In this document: in pieces, positions 20,115-29,724 of the stretch
How positions within the stretch are numbered: position 1 is the stretch's first letter
How the letters are laid out: every line of letters starts with the position of its first letter
Assembly (NCBI RefSeq): GCF_003387535.1
Contig: NZ_QUNR01000002.1
Coordinates: 64,827-128,826, forward strand
Source of the DNA: Paraperlucidibaca baekdonensis
GTDB taxonomy: Bacteria; Pseudomonadota; Gammaproteobacteria; Pseudomonadales; Moraxellaceae
Length of the DNA stretch: 64,000 bases
Reading direction: 5' to 3'
Translations under genes and position numbers: made by a program
Notes under the pieces: generated by a model
What the model saw: the letters and a program-made list of their open reading frames with translations, nothing else
The model's database searches: none
What the model was told of the DNA's origin: nothing

Positions 20115-23100
20115 ATGAGTCCCACGCGCCGCGTGGTCAGTCACAGTGCCCACGGCTTACTGTGGTTGCTGGCGATTTTGCTTATTCCGCTGGCATTGGC
20201 GGTGGGGCTGGGGCGTGAGTTAGCGCCATTACTCAACCAGCAAAAGCCAGCCATTGAGCGCTATGTCTCGGAAAAAACCGGCCTGCATATTCGCGTAGAG
20301 CGCATCACGGCGGATTGGCAGGGCTTGAGTCCGAGCATTCACATTGATGGCGTGCAAATAGCCGATCCCAAACAACCCCAGCTCACGCTACTGGCCGTGC
20401 CCCGTATTAGCACCAGGCCTGATTGGTGGGCGAGCTTGCGCGATTTATCGCCTCGTTTGCGTAGCGAGATTGATGGCTTGGCGCTGACGCTTGAGCCTGA
20501 TCCTGCTGGTGGTGTACGAGTGCGCGAGTTCAGCGGCTTGCGCTCGTCTGAGCCGAAAGCCTTAGGCGACACGCTGCGCTGGCTATTTGCGCAACCGAGC
20601 ATTGCCCTGAGCAACAGCGCCTTGACGTGGCAAGCACCGAAGCAGCTGGCGCAGCGCGTTGAAGACCTAACCGTGAGCCAGTTTAGTCGCAACAACGATT
20701 ATCGCGCGCAAGTGCAATTTAAGCTGCAGGGCCGAGATGATATCCAGCGTGGTGTGATTCGCATTGCGGGTGACCCGTTGGCTTGGCAAGACGCGCCATG
20801 GCAAATCTATTTGAGTGTTCAAAATCTCAAGCACTGGCAGCCGTGGGCCGCCTTATTGCCCGCGGGTTGGCAGTTTGATTTGCAGTCTGGGCAGGGCGAG
20901 CTGTGGCTCACGGGGACCGGCAATGCACCAACGCAGGCCACGCTGTCGGTGCAAGCTGTCTCCGGCCGTGCGAAATGGCCTGATTCACCACCATATCGTC
21001 TGCGCGATTTACGCGGGGTATTTATGGTGCAGGGTGAATTTGCGCGCGGCCGGCTGGCGTTTAGTGAGGTCAGTGGCCAGCTCGATGGCCTAGCGATTCC
21101 GATGCAGCGCGGTCATGTGTCGTGGCAGCCTGATGCCTTGAGCGTTGCGCTGGCCGGTTTATCGCTGCATGAAGGCTATGCCTTGGCGAAGCGTGAAGGG
21201 GTTATTCCGGCGTCGTTTGCGGCGCCATTGCAGCGCTTAAATCCCACCGGCTTTGTGCCTCGAATGCATATTGAGGCGGTACGTGAGAATAAGCAGTGGG
21301 CATTGCGCTCGGCCAATGCCGAGTTTAAGGCGCTGAGTTGGCAGGCCTACGATACCTTACCTGGCGCCAACAATATGGCGGGCTGGATACAGGCCAGTGC
21401 CACCGAAGGCTTGGTGTATTTAGATGCGCGGGGCGCGACCATTAATGCGCCGCAGGTATTTCGTGAGGTCATTAGCGCTGATACCTTGCGGGGCGGTGTG
21501 CGCTGGTATCGGCGTGCGCAGCAATGGCATGTCGACAGCGATGTTTTATCGCTCGATAACGCCGATGCGAAGGCGCGCGTGCAGTTTGCCCTGCAGCTAC
21601 CGCACGATAAAAACAGCGCGCCGCGATTGGATTTATTGGCGGGGCTCTATGACGGCCAGGTGGCCAGTGCTTGGCGTTATGTGCCGTGGCGTGCAGCAGG
21701 CGATAAGTCATTGGCGTGGTTAAGAAAGTCACTCGTGGCGGGTCAAGTGCCAAGCGGTGCACTTGTTTTTAGCGGCGAAGTGCGGCCCGGTCGGCCAGAC
21801 TCAGGTGTGCTCGATATGTCATTTGGCATGAGCAATGCCTCGCTCGACTATGCCGCCGGCTGGCCGACCTTGCAGCAGCTCAATGGCCGCGTCGATATAC
21901 GCGGGCGCGCGTTGCAGGTGCATGCCGACTCGGGGCGCATTATGGGCGCACAACTGCGCCAAACCGATGCGCGCATTGCCGATCTAAAACAGTCGGTGTT
22001 GCGAGTTGACTCGGATTTGACACTCGATTTAGTCGACCTTGATCGCTTGCTTGCCGATTCGCCATTGCGCTCAAAAACAGCAGGTGTGGCCAAGCGCCTA
22101 GCGATGCGCGGTGAAGCGCAAGCACAGCTTTCACTGACTTTGCCTCTTGCCAGTCTCGATGCGCGTGTGCAGGTTGAGGCGCGCGTGAACGATGCCACGG
22201 TGGGCTTAGCCGCAAGTCCGATAACGTTTCAGCAGGTCAGTGGCGATATTGCGTTTGATAGCCAGCGCGGACTCAACGGCAGCCTCAGTGCTCAGCTCTG
22301 GGATGAGCCCGCGCAAGTCACATTGGCTAGTGTGCAGCGCGCTAATCAATGGCACTCGCAAGCGGTGAATGTGCAAGCGCCGGTGAGCGCAGATGCGCTG
22401 AGTCGTTGGTTGGGTAGTGATTTATCGGCGGTGATAGCCGGCCGTACGCCGGTAACCGTTGCGCTCGATTTGCCCGTGGCGCGAGCAGGCAGTAGCGATT
22501 TACGCATTCGCAGCGACCTGCAGGGGCTCGCTATTTTATTGCCTGAGCCACTGGCTAAGCGGGCCGATAGTCGGGCTGCGTTGAACTATCAGGGCAAGCT
22601 CGGTGAGGGCGTGCAGATGGCGCGTGCAAGCATTGCTGGCAAGGCGCAGGCGGGGCTGACCTGGCGCGATAATCAGTTAACTCGGCTGCTATTACGCGTC
22701 GGTTTACCCGGCTTGGCGTGGCGTGAGCAGCCCGGTATTGGCATTGAGGCGTCTGTTGCTACGTTACAGCTGAATGCTTGGCAAGCACTGTTGGCGCCAA
22801 GCAAAAAGTCATCGGCCAAGCCTGTTGCCGAGGCATTGCCGCGCCTGCAGCAACTCAGTGTGCAAAGCCAATCGTTGCGCGCGGGTACAACGGATTTGGG
22901 GCCGGTGCGGTTGAGCATTGCGCGCGAAAAAAACGACTGGCTCATAGAAGCCGAAGGCATTGCACCAAAAGCTTTGCCGCAATGGCCATCGACACAGCTG
23001 AGCGCGCGCGTGAAGGCGCAAGATAAAGGCGGTTGGTTAGTGGCGCCCTTGACGCTGACGCAGCCGGCGGCAGAGTTTACCGGTGAATTTGGTTGGGGCA

Positions 23101-23783
23101 CGGGCGGTGCGGCGACCAGCCGCTTATCGGGGCAGGTCAAAACGCGCGCCAGCGCCACGCTGCTGAGCCAGCTGGGTCTGTCCGCGAGTATGGAATCGCG
23201 TCGTGGCCAGCTGGATGTGGCGTTGACGTGGCCGGGCACGCCAGCCGACGTGGCGCTCGATCGGGTCTCGGGTACGCTCAATGCGCGCTTTAATGATGGT
23301 CGTCTGGTCGGCATTAATCAGCTCAATCCTTTGGCGCGCGTCTTTGGTTTGGTCAATGCCAGTAACCTCATGCGCCGGTTGCGCTTCGATTTTTCCGATG
23401 TCACGCGCAAGGGTCTGAGCTTCGACTCGCTTGACCTGAGTGGGGAGTTAAATCAGGGCATCATCAAGCCAGCAGATATTGATTTGGCCGGGCCGTCATT
23501 AAATCTTCGTGGCCGGGGTAGTGTGAATACGCTGACGCGCCAGATAGATCAGCGCTTGCGCGTGGACATTCCCGTGAGCAGCGCGGTGCCGGTGGTGGCT
23601 GGCTTTCTGGCTGGCCCGGTGGTGGGTGGTGCGTTGGTCGCCGCCGATTTATTGCTCGATAAACAGCTCTCACGCCTGACCTCCGTGCGTTATCACGTGA
23701 CGGGTCCGTGGGATAATTTACGCATTGATGATGAGGCACTCGTGAAGCCTGAGAAGGCAGCTGAGTCCGCCGCTCAGGAGTAA
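20115..23783 (+). CDS. yhdP: AsmA-like protein YhdP
   Basis: YhdP is a very large envelope protein of the AsmA family, shown in E. coli to help carry phospholipids from inner to outer membrane. The 1222-aa product has one N-terminal membrane helix (WLLAILLIPLALAVGLG), a long region of repeated beta strands and a C-terminal block with LNPLARVFGLVNASNL and the DIDLAGPSLNLRGRG-like AsmA signature. It lies between rng and nit, its usual place. With the Mla genes, the window thus encodes two phospholipid transport routes. Several shorter antisense frames inside it are shadows. Confidence 0.93.
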   Translation: MSPTRRVVSHSAHGLLWLLAILLIPLALAVGLGRELAPLLNQQKPAIERYVSEKTGLHIRVERITADWQGLSPSIHIDGVQIADPKQPQLTLLAVPRISTRPDWWASLRDLSPRLRSEIDGLALTLEPDPAGGVRVREFSGLRSSEPKALGDTLRWLFAQPSIALSNSALTWQAPKQLAQRVEDLTVSQFSRNNDYRAQVQFKLQGRDDIQRGVIRIAGDPLAWQDAPWQIYLSVQNLKHWQPWAALLPAGWQFDLQSGQGELWLTGTGNAPTQATLSVQAVSGRAKWPDSPPYRLRDLRGVFMVQGEFARGRLAFSEVSGQLDGLAIPMQRGHVSWQPDALSVALAGLSLHEGYALAKREGVIPASFAAPLQRLNPTGFVPRMHIEAVRENKQWALRSANAEFKALSWQAYDTLPGANNMAGWIQASATEGLVYLDARGATINAPQVFREVISADTLRGGVRWYRRAQQWHVDSDVLSLDNADAKARVQFALQLPHDKNSAPRLDLLAGLYDGQVASAWRYVPWRAAGDKSLAWLRKSLVAGQVPSGALVFSGEVRPGRPDSGVLDMSFGMSNASLDYAAGWPTLQQLNGRVDIRGRALQVHADSGRIMGAQLRQTDARIADLKQSVLRVDSDLTLDLVDLDRLLADSPLRSKTAGVAKRLAMRGEAQAQLSLTLPLASLDARVQVEARVNDATVGLAASPITFQQVSGDIAFDSQRGLNGSLSAQLWDEPAQVTLASVQRANQWHSQAVNVQAPVSADALSRWLGSDLSAVIAGRTPVTVALDLPVARAGSSDLRIRSDLQGLAILLPEPLAKRADSRAALNYQGKLGEGVQMARASIAGKAQAGLTWRDNQLTRLLLRVGLPGLAWREQPGIGIEASVATLQLNAWQALLAPSKKSSAKPVAEALPRLQQLSVQSQSLRAGTTDLGPVRLSIAREKNDWLIEAEGIAPKALPQWPSTQLSARVKAQDKGGWLVAPLTLTQPAAEFTGEFGWGTGGAATSRLSGQVKTRASATLLSQLGLSASMESRRGQLDVALTWPGTPADVALDRVSGTLNARFNDGRLVGINQLNPLARVFGLVNASNLMRRLRFDFSDVTRKGLSFDSLDLSGELNQGIIKPADIDLAGPSLNLRGRGSVNTLTRQIDQRLRVDIPVSSAVPVVAGFLAGPVVGGALVAADLLLDKQLSRLTSVRYHVTGPWDNLRIDDEALVKPEKAAESAAQE

Positions 23784-23788
23784 TTTGC

Positions 23789-24607
23789 ATGCGTGTTGGC
23801 GCCTTAGAGCTTTGTAGCAGCGATGACATTGCCGCAAATCAGCAGGCCATTAGCTACGGCATTTGCCAAGCGCAATCGGCGGGTGTTGAGCTCTTGGTAT
23901 TGCCTGAGAATTGCCTTGTTTTTGGCCCTGATGCGGTTGCTCAGGCCGCGCTAGCGCATGCGTCGTGGCTGGCGTGGCTAGCGGCGCAAGCGCGTGCGGC
24001 GAAGATTTGGCTGCTGGCGGGCACGGTGCCGCTGCCGTATCGGCCTGATGGTACGCCGGTGCCAAACGGCCGCGTGCGCAGTGCCAGCCTGCTTTTTAGC
24101 GCGTGGGGCGAATGCGTCGGGCGCTACGACAAACGCCATTTATTTGATGCTCAAGTTGGCGATGCGCAAGGCGCATACCGCGAGTCTGCACGCTATGAAC
24201 CAGGTGACGAGGCTGAGCTGTTATTGACCCCGTGGGGCGCGCTTGGCGTGCTCACGTGCTATGACTTGCGCTTTCCTGAGCAGGCGCGGGTGCTACGCAA
24301 AGCCGGTGCGCAATTGCTGGTTGTACCCGCGGCCTTTACCGCAGCAACGGGTGCTGCACATTGGCAAGTGCTGTTGCGTGCACGCGCCATCGAAAATCAG
24401 TGCGCGGTTATTGGTGCCGCCCAGGGTGGCCAACACAGCGCCACGCGCCAGACCTGGGGACATAGCCAAATCATTGATGCGTGGGGGCAGGTATTAGCGA
24501 TTCGTGATGAGTCAGGCCAGCCAGCGCTGGTTGTGGCGGACATTGATCAGCAGCAACAGCAGCAATGGCGTGCCGACATGCCGGTGGAGGCGCACCGGCT
24601 CGATTAG
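23789..24607 (+). CDS. Carbon-nitrogen hydrolase, Nit family
   Basis: A 272-aa nitrilase-superfamily amidase with the Glu-Lys-Cys triad: Glu40 in VLPENC, Lys115 in YDKRHLF and Cys157 in LTCYDLRFPEQ. The RFPE context after the cysteine is typical of Nit1/Nit2-like enzymes. Some of these repair deaminated glutathione or act as omega-amidases, but the substrate here is not settled by sequence. The Shine-Dalgarno CAGGAG overlaps the end of yhdP. Its stop overlaps the stop of darP on the other strand by 4 bp. In Pseudomonas the next gene is tldD, which is missing here. Confidence 0.88.
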   Translation: MRVGALELCSSDDIAANQQAISYGICQAQSAGVELLVLPENCLVFGPDAVAQAALAHASWLAWLAAQARAAKIWLLAGTVPLPYRPDGTPVPNGRVRSASLLFSAWGECVGRYDKRHLFDAQVGDAQGAYRESARYEPGDEAELLLTPWGALGVLTCYDLRFPEQARVLRKAGAQLLVVPAAFTAATGAAHWQVLLRARAIENQCAVIGAAQGGQHSATRQTWGHSQIIDAWGQVLAIRDESGQPALVVADIDQQQQQQWRADMPVEAHRLD

Positions 24608-25161
24608 CTATTAATAGCCGCCAGTTCGCGTAAATGCAGCCAAAGTCGATGCTGGGCTGGCGCTGGCAGGTCCGCTGATTCGGCGGCATCCGGTGGCTCG
24701 GGTTTAGCTGCCACTGCCGCCGCGAGCTTGCTTTGCTCCTGCTGGGCCTGGCGAACATATTGCCGCAAGGTATGTCGGTCAGCGGCCGGAAACTTCGCTA
24801 ACACCTCGCCAATATAGGAATCGCCCTGCTGCAGTAGTCGCGCCTGAATAAGGTCAAGCTGGCGCTGCAGTGCGGGGTTTTTAAGCGGATGCATGGCGGC
24901 TAACAGCGCAGCTTCATCGGCGTGTCGCATAAGCTTGCCAATGTATTGCTTGTGACGGCGGAGGGCTTCGTTGGCTTTGATTTTTTTGGTATCGAGCAGT
25001 GCTTTCAGCAGCATGTCATCGATGGGCAGTTGTTTGAGTTGCTTATCGCTGAGCTCAGCCAGGCGCTCGCCTAAAGCTTGCAGGCGGTCTACCGAGCGTT
25101 TTTGATCGGATTTGCTGATGAAAAACTCATCATCTTCTTCTGGCAGGTGACGCAAACTCAT
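24604..25161 (-). CDS. darP: Ribosome-associated protein YjgA/DarP (DUF615)
   Basis: DarP acts in late 50S subunit assembly in E. coli, associating with pre-50S particles. The 185-aa protein carries the family features EDDEFFISKSDQKR near the N terminus and KANEALRRHKQYIGKLMR in the middle, with a charged, mainly helical composition. It is the last gene of the kdsD-to-darP minus-strand series and converges on nit with a 4-bp overlap, so no terminator fits between them. Confidence 0.92.
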   Translation of the reverse strand: MSLRHLPEEDDEFFISKSDQKRSVDRLQALGERLAELSDKQLKQLPIDDMLLKALLDTKKIKANEALRRHKQYIGKLMRHADEAALLAAMHPLKNPALQRQLDLIQARLLQQGDSYIGEVLAKFPAADRHTLRQYVRQAQQEQSKLAAAVAAKPEPPDAAESADLPAPAQHRLWLHLRELAAINS

Positions 25162-25201
25162 CGGAGCTCCAGCGGGCTAGCAATAATGCCGCCATGATAG
25201 C

Positions 25202-25477
25202 CTATTCTGATTCGCCAAACCTGTCGGCAATCAATGCTGTGACGGCGGCTAGCGCGGCATCTGCATCATCACCCTCAATGTGAAGGCGCAAGCAACTGCC
25301 ATGCCCAGCACCAAGCATGAGCAGTGACATGATGCTGCGCGCATCAACTAAACGCTCACCGCGCCCAATACGAATAGCCGATGAGAATTGGGAAGCGGTT
25401 TCCACGAGCTTGGCAGATGCCCGCGCATGAAGACCTAAGCGGTTAATAATATCAACATCGACGGCATGCGCAGGCAT
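25202..25477 (-). CDS. npr: HPr-like phosphocarrier protein (NPr)
   Basis: A 91-aa HPr-family protein. The phosphorylated histidine is His17 in NRLGLHARASAK, and the regulatory-type serine is Ser48 in DARSIMSLLML. In the nitrogen PTS, NPr passes phosphate from EI-Ntr (PtsP) to EIIA-Ntr (PtsN). It overlaps rapZ by one base (TAATG). Its usual partner gene ptsN is absent from this cluster, so PtsN, if present, must be encoded elsewhere. Confidence 0.94.
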   Translation of the reverse strand: MPAHAVDVDIINRLGLHARASAKLVETASQFSSAIRIGRGERLVDARSIMSLLMLGAGHGSCLRLHIEGDDADAALAAVTALIADRFGESE

Positions 25478-26349
25478 TACAGCGGTCCTTGGCGGGTAAG
25501 TTCTCGGTGTCTAACCTGCAGTTTTCCCAAGCTATTTGTCGATACCTGCGCTAAGCGCTCGACCATATAAACGCTGCGATGCTGGCCGCCGGTGCAACCA
25601 ATGGCGACCGTCACGTAGCTGCGGTCGTTGGCTTGCAGTTCGGGCAGCCATTTATTTAAAAAGCTTTCTATGTCGTTAAATAGTGCCTCAACCAGCGGAT
25701 GGTCGGTGAGGTAGTCGGCAACAGGCTGGTCAAGTCCGGTTAAATGGCGCAATGACATTTCCCAGTGCGGATTAGGCAGGCAGCGCACGTCAAAAACTAG
25801 GTCGGTATCGAGCGGTACACCATGCTTGAAGCCGAATGATTCGAGCAAGACGCTGCGCTGTGTGGTGCTGGGGTCGGCAAACCGTGTGCGGAGATTTTCA
25901 CGCAGCTCATGCACGGTGAGGGTGGTGGTGTCGAGTTGCAGCACGGCACGCGAGGCGAGTGGGTCGAGGAGCTTGCGCTCAAACGCGATGGCTTCATCGA
26001 GCGAGCGCGAGTCGGAGCTTAACGGGTGGCGCCGACGCGTGGCGCTAAAACGTGCGAGTAAGATGTCATCGCGCGCATCTAAATACACCACATCGGGTCG
26101 TGTATTTTGCGCCGTTAGTGTGGTGGCAATGTCTCCATAGCGGGCAATGTCTGCGGGGCGGTTGCGGGCATCGATGCCCACCGCTAGGCCTTGGTTTGTC
26201 TTGGTGTTCTCTTGTAAAAAGTTGGCGACAAGCTCTGGCAGTAGCGCAACCGGTAAGTTATCGACGCAGTAATAACCCAAGTCTTCGAGCTGGTGCAGGG
26301 CGGTTGATTTCCCTGATCCGGATCGGCCGCTGACAATCACCAATTTCAT
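25477..26349 (-). CDS. rapZ: RNase adapter protein RapZ (YvcJ family)
   Basis: RapZ is a nucleotide-binding RNA-binding protein; in E. coli it delivers the sRNA GlmZ to RNase E and so controls glucosamine-6-phosphate supply. The 290-aa protein has the P-loop GRSGSGKST at 8-16, a Walker-B-like VVYLDARDD near 100 and the conserved C-terminal IGCTGGQHRSVYMVERL. RNase E and GlmZ are not in this window, and outside enterobacteria the function is less certain. It precedes npr with a 1-bp overlap and follows the hpf terminator. Confidence 0.95.
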   Translation of the reverse strand: MKLVIVSGRSGSGKSTALHQLEDLGYYCVDNLPVALLPELVANFLQENTKTNQGLAVGIDARNRPADIARYGDIATTLTAQNTRPDVVYLDARDDILLARFSATRRRHPLSSDSRSLDEAIAFERKLLDPLASRAVLQLDTTTLTVHELRENLRTRFADPSTTQRSVLLESFGFKHGVPLDTDLVFDVRCLPNPHWEMSLRHLTGLDQPVADYLTDHPLVEALFNDIESFLNKWLPELQANDRSYVTVAIGCTGGQHRSVYMVERLAQVSTNSLGKLQVRHRELTRQGPL

Positions 26350-26441
26350 AAGATTTTCCGCACAACACAGATGGTCTCTATCCTCGGGCTCGGGCGCTAG
26401 ATTGGCAAGTAGGTATTTGTCACTGAACGTGAGTCTTCCAT

Positions 26442-26467
26442 AAAAAATGCCCAGCGGGGCTGGGCAT
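26442..26467 (-). terminator. Rho-independent terminator after hpf
   Basis: Read on the minus strand, ATGCCCAGC/GCTGGGCAT forms a 9-bp stem with a short CCC loop at 26447-26467, followed directly by six T. It lies about 20 bp after the hpf stop and separates rpoN-hpf from rapZ-npr-darP. Confidence 0.9.
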
Positions 26468-26488
26468 TTAGTTAGTGGCTAAGTGGAC

Positions 26489-26776
26489 TTAGTGCGATGC
26501 GTGCTTCTCTTTATGACGCACCACCTGTCGATCGAGTTTGTCCGACAGTTTATCAATAGCGGCGTAGAGGTCTTCGGACTGGGCGTTGGCAAACAGTTTT
26601 GCGCCCGACGTTCGAATCACAGCTTCGGCTTTTTGCACCAGTTTATCGACACTTAAAATGACATCGATGCTGGTGATGTGGTCAAAATGCCGCTCAATAC
26701 GCGCGAGCTTAGACTCGGCATAATCACGGAGGGCATGGGTAAGTTCAACGTGGTGTCCACTGATGGTCATCTGCAT
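26489..26776 (-). CDS. hpf: Ribosome hibernation promoting factor, short form
   Basis: HPF binds the 30S decoding region and promotes 100S ribosome dimers in stationary phase. From the ATG at 26776 it has 95 aa and matches the short HPF/YfiA fold (MQMTISGHHVELTHALRDY, then AEAVIRTSGAKLFANAQSEDLYAAID). An upstream open extension to 26857 lacks family similarity. It lies about 200 bp after rpoN; this gap showed no clear gene or sigma-54 promoter. The cluster position is the usual one. Confidence 0.95.
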   Translation of the reverse strand: MQMTISGHHVELTHALRDYAESKLARIERHFDHITSIDVILSVDKLVQKAEAVIRTSGAKLFANAQSEDLYAAIDKLSDKLDRQVVRHKEKHASH

Positions 26777-26978
26777 GAGACGCTTCCTCGCTTTCGTGGT
26801 TGACGACAGCGGGAACCAAGGCTTCCGAGGCAGTGGCGGGTCGTACGGTTGGGGCATCGCAGCCCTAACGCGGGCGGCCTGTCGAGTCCGAAAGCAGCGA
26901 TTCCCAGTGTTTGGTTCACAACGTGCTTCGCTTCACATCAACATCCGGTATGACTTCACTGTAGCCATCTCTGCGGCA

Positions 26979-28451
26979 TTAAAGCAAGCGCTTTCGGTCA
27001 CTCGATGAGGGAATATTTAAGGACTCGCGATACTTCGCCACGGTGCGTCGCGCCACCTCAATTCCTTGCTCCAAAAGCAGCTCAGCTAACTTGCTGTCAC
27101 TCAAGGGCTTTTTCGGATTTTCTTGGCCCACGAGCTTTTTTATCATGGCGCGAATGGCTGTGGATGAGGCTTCACCGCCGGCGCTAGTACCAACATGCGA
27201 TGAGAAAAAATACTTGAGCTCGTAGAGTCCGCGTGGGGTGAGCAGGTATTTTTGCGTGGTCACCCGCGAAATGGTCGATTCGTGCAAGCCGACCTCATCA
27301 GCCACATCTCGCAAAATCAGCGGTTTCATGGCCTCGGGGCCGTGCTCCAAAAAGCCGCGCTGATGCTCAACGATGCAACTGGCGACCTTCAGTAGCGTTT
27401 CATGGCGGCTTTGCAGGCTCTTAATGAGCCAGCGTGCCTCTTGCAGATTGTCGCGAATGTATTGGTTGTCGCGGCTGCTATCAGCGCGTTTGATCATGCC
27501 GGCGTACCCGGCATTGACGCGTAACTTTGGCGCGGCGTCGGGGTTGAGTTCAACGCGCCAGAGCCCGCGCAGCTTGCGCACCACTACGTCGGGGATGACC
27601 TGGCGCTCATCATCGGCACTCGCCCAGCCCTCGCCGGGATGTGGCTTGAGCTCGCGAATGAGTGCAATGGCGGCATGTACGACGCGTTCAGACAATCCCG
27701 TGGCGCGCATCAGCCCGGCTAGGTCGCCGGAGGCCAGGCGCGCTGTGTGTTCGCGCATAATGAGCTTGGCACTGGCGAGGTATTCGGTGTCGGGCGGGCG
27801 CTGATTGAGCTGAATCAGCAAGCATTCGCTTAAATCACGAGCAGCCACACCCGGCGGGTCAAAGTGTTGCACGCGATGCAGCACCGCCAAGACTTCGTCT
27901 TCTTCAGCGGCTTCATTGCACCAGTTTAATGCGGTTTCGGCGAGCTCATCGAGGCTTACGGTGAGGTAGCCGCGGCCATCTAAGCCATCAATAATGGCCT
28001 CGGCAATGACCCTGTCTAGCTCGCTAAAAGGGGTGACGTTGAGCTGCCAGCGCAGGTGATCTTGCAAGGTTTCAACAGCGGCTTTGCGGGCCTCAATGGG
28101 TTCGCCATCGTCATCGACGGGTTCGCCGCCGCTGCCGCTGGTGCTGCCAATATAGACATCATCCCAGGCGGTATCGACCGGTAGCTCATCGTGTAGGGAG
28201 TCGTGCTTTTCTAGGTCTAGCGATTCGCGCTCTTTAGCAATCGGGCTTTCTGGGTTGGTGTTATCTGTGCTTGCGGCGTCAGAGGCGTCTTGGCCATCGT
28301 CGAGCTCGAGTAACGGGTTATCATCGAGTGCGCTTTGCACTTCTTGCTGCAGTTCCAGTGTCGACATCGCTAGCAGCTTAATGGCCTGCTGCAGCTGCGG
28401 TGTCATGGTTAGGCTTTGGCCTAACCCCAGTTGCAGGCTCGGTTTCATCAC
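26979..28451 (-). CDS. rpoN: RNA polymerase sigma-54 factor
   Basis: Sigma-54 directs RNA polymerase to -24/-12 promoters that need an AAA+ activator. The 490-aa protein has the Gln/Leu-rich region I ([20 protein letters not shown]), an acidic region II (about 55-120), the core-binding and helix-turn-helix regions and the invariant RpoN box [10 protein letters not shown] at 467-476. Its start overlaps the lptB stop by 4 bp, so it is translationally coupled to the LPS export ATPase as in many proteobacteria. Confidence 0.98.
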   Translation of the reverse strand: MMKPSLQLGLGQSLTMTPQLQQAIKLLAMSTLELQQEVQSALDDNPLLELDDGQDASDAASTDNTNPESPIAKERESLDLEKHDSLHDELPVDTAWDDVYIGSTSGSGGEPVDDDGEPIEARKAAVETLQDHLRWQLNVTPFSELDRVIAEAIIDGLDGRGYLTVSLDELAETALNWCNEAAEEDEVLAVLHRVQHFDPPGVAARDLSECLLIQLNQRPPDTEYLASAKLIMREHTARLASGDLAGLMRATGLSERVVHAAIALIRELKPHPGEGWASADDERQVIPDVVVRKLRGLWRVELNPDAAPKLRVNAGYAGMIKRADSSRDNQYIRDNLQEARWLIKSLQSRHETLLKVASCIVEHQRGFLEHGPEAMKPLILRDVADEVGLHESTISRVTTQKYLLTPRGLYELKYFFSSHVGTSAGGEASSTAIRAMIKKLVGQENPKKPLSDSKLAELLLEQGIEVARRTVAKYRESLNIPSSSDRKRLL

Positions 28452-29173
28452 AGCGAAAACTGCTCCCCAAGATACACTTCGCGCACCAGTGGGTTGGCCA
28501 AAATAGCCTCTGGCGTGCCTTCGGCGATCTCAACACCGGCGCTGACGATATAGGCCTTCTCGCATATATCGAGGGTTTCGCGGACATTGTGGTCGGTAAT
28601 TAAGACGCCAATGCCGCGCTGCTTGAGGTGCGTGATGATGCCTTTGATATCGGCAACCGAAATCGGGTCGACACCGGCAAACGGCTCATCGAGCAAAATA
28701 AACTGCGGGTCGCTGGCCAACGCACGAGCGATTTCCACGCGCCGACGCTCACCGCCCGACAGGCTCATGCCAAGGCTTTTGCGAATATGCGTAATGTGAA
28801 ACTCCGCCAGCAATGACTCAAGCTTGGCGAGGCGATCGGCCTTTTTCAGGTCGGCGCGGGTTTCCAAAATTGCCAAAATATTGTCTTCCACGCTGAGCTT
28901 GCGGAAGATCGATGCCTCTTGCGGCAAATAGCCAATGCCTTTGCGGGCACGACCGTGCATGGGCAAGTGCGAAATATCTTGGCCATCGAGCACAATGCGC
29001 CCGCGCTCCATCGGCACCAAGCCGACAATCATATAAAAGCTGGTGGTTTTGCCGGCGCCATTGGGGCCAAGTAGCCCAACGATTTGCGCGCTTTCCACAC
29101 TCAGGCTGACGTCCTTGACCACGGTGCGGCCTTTATAACTTTTCGCGAGATTCTCTACGCGCAAGACGCTCAT
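28448..29173 (-). CDS. lptB: LPS export ABC transporter ATPase LptB
   Basis: LptB powers extraction of LPS from the inner membrane with LptF, LptG and LptC. The 241-aa ATPase has the Walker [10 protein letters not shown] at 36-44, the signature [15 protein letters not shown] near 140 and Walker [13 protein letters not shown]. It overlaps lptA upstream and rpoN downstream by 4 bp each. LptF and LptG are not in the window. Confidence 0.97.
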   Translation of the reverse strand: MSVLRVENLAKSYKGRTVVKDVSLSVESAQIVGLLGPNGAGKTTSFYMIVGLVPMERGRIVLDGQDISHLPMHGRARKGIGYLPQEASIFRKLSVEDNILAILETRADLKKADRLAKLESLLAEFHITHIRKSLGMSLSGGERRRVEIARALASDPQFILLDEPFAGVDPISVADIKGIITHLKQRGIGVLITDHNVRETLDICEKAYIVSAGVEIAEGTPEAILANPLVREVYLGEQFSL

Positions 29174-29724
29174 TGGGCAGTCTCCGAGAAGCTGCTGGCG
29201 TTGTCTTTGCTCGGCTTTTTCTCGCCGCGCGCCTGCGGTGGAAACACCAGCTGCACGCGCTGCTCGCTGTTGCCGCTGGCCTCAATCTGCTTTTTCTCGG
29301 TCGAATAAACAATGCGCGGGCCACTAAACTTCGCCCCGTCTTGGGTCAGCAGCGCATTGCCAATCAGCACCAAGCTGCCGGTGCGATGATCAAACTGAAT
29401 TTCATCGGCACTGGCGTTGACTAAGCCTTTGGCCGGATCGGTGCGCTGCTGATAACGCGCCGGTTTGCCCAATGTGCGTGCGGTGGTCAGCGCGCCTTGG
29501 TCGTCGACGCGTAGGGTTAATGTATCGCCTTGCACTTTCAGCGTGCCCTGAATGACCACGACATTGCCGCGATAGACAGCCTTGCCGGTTTTTTCATCGA
29601 AACGGGCATTGTCGGCGCTAATATTGACGGGCTGCTGAGCATCCTCAGGCAGCGCCCACGCCAGTGCCGGCAGTAGTGACACAACAAATAATAGGCCAAA
29701 GAGTGGCTTAGCGCGCTGGCGCAT
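29170..29724 (-). CDS. lptA: LPS periplasmic bridge protein LptA
   Basis: LptA forms the periplasmic bridge that carries LPS to LptDE. The 184-aa product has a Sec signal peptide (residues 1-24, ending ALAWA) and the OstA/LptA beta-jellyroll core with [25 protein letters not shown]-type strands around 32-55. The Lys/Pro-rich tail is low in complexity. It overlaps lptC by 17 bp and lptB by 4 bp. Confidence 0.94.
   Translation of the reverse strand: MRQRAKPLFGLLFVVSLLPALAWALPEDAQQPVNISADNARFDEKTGKAVYRGNVVVIQGTLKVQGDTLTLRVDDQGALTTARTLGKPARYQQRTDPAKGLVNASADEIQFDHRTGSLVLIGNALLTQDGAKFSGPRIVYSTEKKQIEASGNSEQRVQLVFPPQARGEKKPSKDNASSFSETAQ

Noticed and set aside
22673-23314. 213-codon antisense frame inside yhdP
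   Set aside because: Composition is that of a reverse-strand shadow (Ser/Ala/Arg-rich) and yhdP is intact across it.
26777-26978. Possible sigma-54 promoter or small gene between rpoN and hpf
   Set aside because: No TGGCAC-N5-TTGC match and no frame with a ribosome-binding site; I see nothing definite in this 200-bp gap.
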